38,557 nucleotides of DNA from Actinotignum schaalii. GTDB lineage: Bacteria > Actinomycetota > Actinomycetes > Actinomycetales > Actinomycetaceae. Under the pieces are notes generated by a model. The model did no database searches. It was not told the DNA's origin and saw only the letters and a program-made list of their open reading frames with translations. Shown one piece after another: positions 35,370 to 38,557 of this stretch (position 1 is the first letter of the stretch; each line of letters starts with the position of its first letter). Made by a program: the position numbers and the translations under genes. Location of the stretch: positions 1 to 38,557 of the forward strand of contig NZ_JARBHJ010000026.1 of assembly GCF_028864145.1 (NCBI RefSeq). Direction: 5' to 3'.

Positions 35370-36872
35370 ATGGCTATCACAACTGCTACCGGACGCGAGA
35401 TCCGAGTTCGTTTCTGTCCCTCACCCACCGGCACCCCGCATGTCGGTATGGTACGCACCTGCCTCTTTAACTGGGCCTACGCCCGGCATGTGGGTGGAAC
35501 TTTTATTTTCCGCATTGAAGATACCGATGCAGCCCGTGATTCTGAAGAGTCGTATCACCAGATTCTTGATTCCCTGCGCTGGCTCGGGCTGGACTGGGAT
35601 GAAGGGGTTGAGGTGGGCGGCCCGCACGGTCCCTACCGGCAATCCCAGCGCGGTGATATCTACCGCAAGGTCGCGGCCCATCTATTGGAGCGCGGCTACG
35701 CCTACGAATCTTTCTCCACTCCGGAGGAAATCGAGGCGCGCCACCGCGAGCGCGGGGAGGATCCCAAGCTCGGGTACGACGGTTATGATCGTGACCTCAC
35801 AGAAGAACAGAAGGCCGCCTACCGGGCTGAAGGGCGCGAACCGGTGTTGCGCATGCGCATGCCCGATGAGGATATTACGTTCACGGATGTGATCCGCGGG
35901 GATATCACGTTCCGGGCCGGCTCCACCCCGGATTACGTGATTGTGCGTGCCAACGGGGATCCGCTTTACACTCTCACGAACCCCATTGATGATGCCCTCA
36001 CGGAAGTGACGGACGTGCTGCGCGGGGAGGATCTGCTGTCCTCCACACCGCGCCAGATCGTGCTCTACCGTGCCCTGGAAGAGCTGGGCATCGCGAAATG
36101 GACGCCGCGCTTTGGTCATATGCCCTACGTGATGGGGGAGGGAAATAAGAAGCTTTCCAAGCGTGATCCGGAATCGAATCTGCTGCTTCACCGTGAACGC
36201 GGCATGATCCCGGAGGGCCTGCTCAACTACCTGGCTCTGCTCGGGTGGTCTTTCTCCGCCGAACGTGATGTGTTCAGCAAGGAAGAACTTGTGGAGCACT
36301 TCGATATCCACAATGTCAATCCGAACCCGGCACGTTTTGATGACAAGAAGTGCGTGGCCATTAATGCGGACCATATCCGCCTCCTTGACGTGGCCGATTA
36401 CACCCGGCGCCTCGTTCCTTACCTCAGTGATGTGCTCAGCGCCTCCACCTATGAGGAGCTCACGGACCGTGAACGGGAAATTCTTGACGCGGCGGCACCG
36501 CTGGCGCAGACCCGCATGCAGCTGCTGGGGGAGGCTCGGGATCTGCTCGGTTTCCTTTTCGTTAGTGCTGCGAAACTGGAATACAACGAGAAAGCGCTGT
36601 CCAAGCTGCGCGATTCGGCGCCCGAAGCGCTGCGCGGGGCTCGTGAAGCGCTGAGCGCTCTGAATGATTTCACTCCGGATGCTATTAAGCCCGCCCTTGA
36701 CGCGGCGCTGGTGGAGGGGCTCGGTATCAAACCGCGTTTCGCCTTCGGCCCGCTTTTCGTGGCGATGACGGGCACGAATGTGTCCATTCCTGTTATTGAC
36801 TCCATCGCTATCCTCGGGCGTGAGGAAGCGGTGGCGCGCATCGACCAACTCCTGGAGAAGATTTCCGGGTAG
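35370..36872 (+). CDS. gltX: Glutamate--tRNA ligase
   Basis: 500 residues, class I synthetase. The HIGH motif is HVGM at 24-27 inside [14 protein letters not shown], and the KMSKS motif is KLSKR at 261-265. It charges tRNA-Glu, and in bacteria without GlnRS also tRNA-Gln for later amidation. tRNA-Gln and tRNA-Glu genes lie 1.3 kb downstream on the same strand. No Shine-Dalgarno is seen; TATCCT is 9 bp before the ATG. Confidence 0.96.
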   Translation: MAITTATGREIRVRFCPSPTGTPHVGMVRTCLFNWAYARHVGGTFIFRIEDTDAARDSEESYHQILDSLRWLGLDWDEGVEVGGPHGPYRQSQRGDIYRKVAAHLLERGYAYESFSTPEEIEARHRERGEDPKLGYDGYDRDLTEEQKAAYRAEGREPVLRMRMPDEDITFTDVIRGDITFRAGSTPDYVIVRANGDPLYTLTNPIDDALTEVTDVLRGEDLLSSTPRQIVLYRALEELGIAKWTPRFGHMPYVMGEGNKKLSKRDPESNLLLHRERGMIPEGLLNYLALLGWSFSAERDVFSKEELVEHFDIHNVNPNPARFDDKKCVAINADHIRLLDVADYTRRLVPYLSDVLSASTYEELTDREREILDAAAPLAQTRMQLLGEARDLLGFLFVSAAKLEYNEKALSKLRDSAPEALRGAREALSALNDFTPDAIKPALDAALVEGLGIKPRFAFGPLFVAMTGTNVSIPVIDSIAILGREEAVARIDQLLEKISG

Positions 36873-36898
36873 TTAAGATACGGACGGGGAGGGCCGCG

Positions 36899-38011
36899 AT
36901 GGTGGTATGTACGACGCCGCCGCCGCGGCCCGCCGCGTCTTTTCCCGCGCCGGGAACCTACTTGCGTGCCTGGGGCAGGGCCTGGGACCGGGTAGTTGTA
37001 GGCGCAGGTGACTGTGCGGGGGCGGGTGAACCTTGGGGCACGCGCGCGAGCGAAGGCGCGCGTGCGGGCAAGGGAGCGGCCTGCAGGGTATTCTTCGAGC
37101 CTCTCGACATGGATGATGGCAGCGTGGAGTGCGTTCCGCGGGTGGGGCTCTTCGGTGCGAAAAATTCCCAACCGTCCTGGCCGCTAGCTGAAGTGGGGCG
37201 TTTCCAGTGCGCGAACCTTGCGCTGGGGGAGTTCTCCATCCATTTTGCTTTTAATGCGGATATTGACCGGGTTCTTGCCGCGGATTGGGCTGTGGGTGCG
37301 CGCGAGGCCGCGCGAATCAATCATGTACTTGAGCAGCGTATTCCGCCCGAATGGGAGGCGGGTTTCGAGCCCCAACAGCTGTACTTCCACGAGGTAGCTC
37401 TACCTAGTCGCCGCCGCACTCACCGTTCCCGCCGCAGCCGCAAAGCACTTGGCTGGGAGATTAGTTCGCAGATCATCGAGATTCTCGGCCCGGCCGATAG
37501 TCCGGCGCTCCCGGAGGACTATCTTGCTTTCAGCTACCTCAGTTTCGACGTGGGCGAGTTCTTTGCTGGTCACTCCCTCGGGGAGTTCTCCAGTACCTGG
37601 TCGTTTTTCGGCGACGACGCCGGCGACTACCCCCATTCCCGCCTGGTCCGCACCGCGCTTCCGGATGCGGTCGAGCCGGATCCTTCGCGGATCTATCGGA
37701 TTCTCACCGCGGCCGACTGGGTCAAGCTGGTGGAACGCTACCCGCTCCGGATTCCTCTCGACCGGACATGGAGTCCGGATGCCCTTGGCGGCCTGGATAC
37801 CTACACGGTTAATTGGCCTCGGGCCCGCCGCGATTACGATGCCGTGGATATCACCATCGCCGGGGCCGTGCGCACCATGTTTTCCCCGCTACCCGCCTGT
37901 GACGGCTATGCGATGCTGACCGGTTGCACTCCCGGTTCCCGCATCTGGCTTCAGGTACCGGAAGCCTTGCGGGAGGAAGCTGAGCGGCAAGGCCGCGTGC
38001 GTGAATGGTAG
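36899..38011 (+). CDS. Hypothetical protein downstream of gltX
   Basis: 370 residues from ATG 36899, which has a good Shine-Dalgarno (GGGGAGGG, 5-6 bp upstream). The first 65 residues are low-complexity (Pro, Ala, Gly, Arg) and include a copy of the recurrent GTACGACGNCGCMGC motif, so a later start at ATG 37109 (300 residues, protein-like from the first codon, but no Shine-Dalgarno) remains possible. Visible features: an Arg-rich patch SRRRTHRSRRSRK, a segment rich in Phe and acidic residues (FDVGEFFAGHSLGEFSSTW), and the conserved-looking RIYRILTAADWVKLVERYP. No domain recognised. It lies 26 bp after gltX and could be cotranscribed. Confidence 0.65.
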   Translation: MVVCTTPPPRPAASFPAPGTYLRAWGRAWDRVVVGAGDCAGAGEPWGTRASEGARAGKGAACRVFFEPLDMDDGSVECVPRVGLFGAKNSQPSWPLAEVGRFQCANLALGEFSIHFAFNADIDRVLAADWAVGAREAARINHVLEQRIPPEWEAGFEPQQLYFHEVALPSRRRTHRSRRSRKALGWEISSQIIEILGPADSPALPEDYLAFSYLSFDVGEFFAGHSLGEFSSTWSFFGDDAGDYPHSRLVRTALPDAVEPDPSRIYRILTAADWVKLVERYPLRIPLDRTWSPDALGGLDTYTVNWPRARRDYDAVDITIAGAVRTMFSPLPACDGYAMLTGCTPGSRIWLQVPEALREEAERQGRVREW

Positions 38012-38198
38012 CGGTGGGTTTCGGCATGGCTTGCGCGGGAGCGGTACGAGCGCAGTTCGAGCAGGTGCGCCGCTTGAACTAGCGCGGGCCGAGAACGTGG
38101 TGCGTCACACGCCGAGCGGATTTGCCAGCTCGAGGAGATTCCACTAAGCTTTTTATCTGTCGTCCTCGGGAACGTCATGATTCTGAGGTCCACACCCT

Positions 38199-38270
38199 TG
38201 GGGTATGGTGTAATTGGCAACACAGGTGATTCTGGTTCATCCATTCTAGGTTCGAGTCCTGGTACCCCAG
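38199..38270 (+). tRNA. tRNA-Gln (anticodon CTG)
   Basis: 72 nt. Acceptor TGGGGTA / TACCCCA, discriminator G. Anticodon stem GGTGA / TCATC (one G-U) with loop TTCTGGT gives CTG. The T-arm is CTAGG-TTCGAGT-CCTGG. CCA is not encoded. Confidence 0.95.
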
Positions 38271-38295
38271 CGATGATGCTTCGGCATCCTCATAG

Positions 38296-38368
38296 GCCCC
38301 GTTCGTCTAGCGGCCTAGGACGTCGCCCTCTCACGGCGGTAACACCGGTTCAAATCCGGTACGGGGTA
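38296..38368 (+). tRNA. tRNA-Glu (anticodon CTC)
   Basis: 73 nt. Acceptor GCCCCGT / ACGGGGT (one G-U), discriminator A. The anticodon loop CTCTCAC gives CTC. The T-arm is ACCGG-TTCAAAT-CCGGT. CCA is not encoded. It lies 25 bp after tRNA-Gln, with a small GATGC-TTCG-GCATC hairpin between them; one transcript is likely. Confidence 0.95.
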
Positions 38369-38373
38369 CAGCA

Positions 38374-38405
38374 CAAGGCGGGAAAACTTCGGTTTTCCCG
38401 CCTTG
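38374..38405 (+). terminator. Terminator of the tRNA-Gln/tRNA-Glu transcript
   Basis: A perfect 14-bp stem (CAAGGCGGGAAAAC / GTTTTCCCGCCTTG) closed by a TTCG tetraloop, 5 bp after tRNA-Glu. The T-tract is weak but the stem is very stable. Confidence 0.85.
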
Positions 38406-38557
38406 AGTCGTTTCAGCTCAGCCGCAGTCTCTAGGATGAGAATGCAGGGGTTAATAGACAAAAATAGTTGCTAATGACGGCGTGTCGTTAGCTCCCGATC
38501 CGGCCTTTACGGATGTTTAGACCGTCTTCCCACGGGCGCTCCATGTTGATATGGGTA

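Noticed and set aside
35682-36848. Long minus-strand open frame (388 codons) inside gltX
   Set aside because: Same reason: gltX is certain, and the antisense translation lacks recognisable motifs.
38406-38557. Possible start of another gene at the right edge
   Set aside because: No convincing start, ribosome binding site or protein-like frame within the 150 bp available.

Overview
The window reads as chromosome of a high-GC Gram-positive actinobacterium, most likely of the Actinomycetaceae type (Actinomyces / Trueperella / Arcanobacterium and relatives). Evidence: an actinobacterial myo-inositol-1-phosphate synthase, the DUF3039/helicase, ClpS/DUF2017 and MurI/MBL/RNase PH/RdgB neighbourhoods, a tmRNA whose tag reads AKNKSTDFALAA, and a sortase-assembled SpaA-type pilus locus. 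This is inference from gene content; no database was searched.

Layout. 1-1,983: an AT-richer three-gene module on the minus strand (HTH regulator, ImmA/IrrE metalloprotease, PIN-fold nuclease-like protein) lying just past the 3' end of ssrA. 1,993-2,622: ssrA (tmRNA) plus a decayed second copy of its 3' end. 2,625-4,749: two tandem paralogous genes of unknown function, probably beta-propeller-like. 5,002-8,084: a CnaB surface protein with a non-standard sorting signal, ino1, and a DoxX-like membrane protein. 8,085-13,896: a pilus locus (tip protein, major pilin, class C sortase) preceded by a 480-bp regulatory region with an 11-G tract and several perfect dyads. 13,907-17,082: MprF-like protein and a translationally coupled partner of unknown function. 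17,300-26,160: mostly housekeeping genes (HU, DUF3039, helicase, pncB, clpS, DUF2017, murI, MBL hydrolase, rph, rdgB, NUDIX-like). 26,289-30,387: small membrane protein, bcp, tRNA-Leu, then a MalY/PatB-type C-S lyase followed by an NhaC-type transporter. 30,417-35,344 (minus): a second MalY/PatB enzyme, an FAH-family enzyme, an acyl-CoA synthetase and aroE. 35,370-38,368: gltX, an unrecognised gene, tRNA-Gln and tRNA-Glu, ending in a strong terminator.

How parts fit together. The tip protein, pilin and sortase should build a covalent pilus. A 15-bp hairpin between pilin and sortase, and the G tract with dyads upstream, are plausible expression controls. The HTH/protease/PIN operon resembles a stress- or phage-responsive toxin module in which the protease would release the regulator's repression. 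The C-S lyase and NhaC-type transporter may import and split a sulfur amino acid. A 15-bp motif, GTACGACGNCGCMGC, occurs six times, mostly between genes or at gene ends, and is not explained by any annotated feature.
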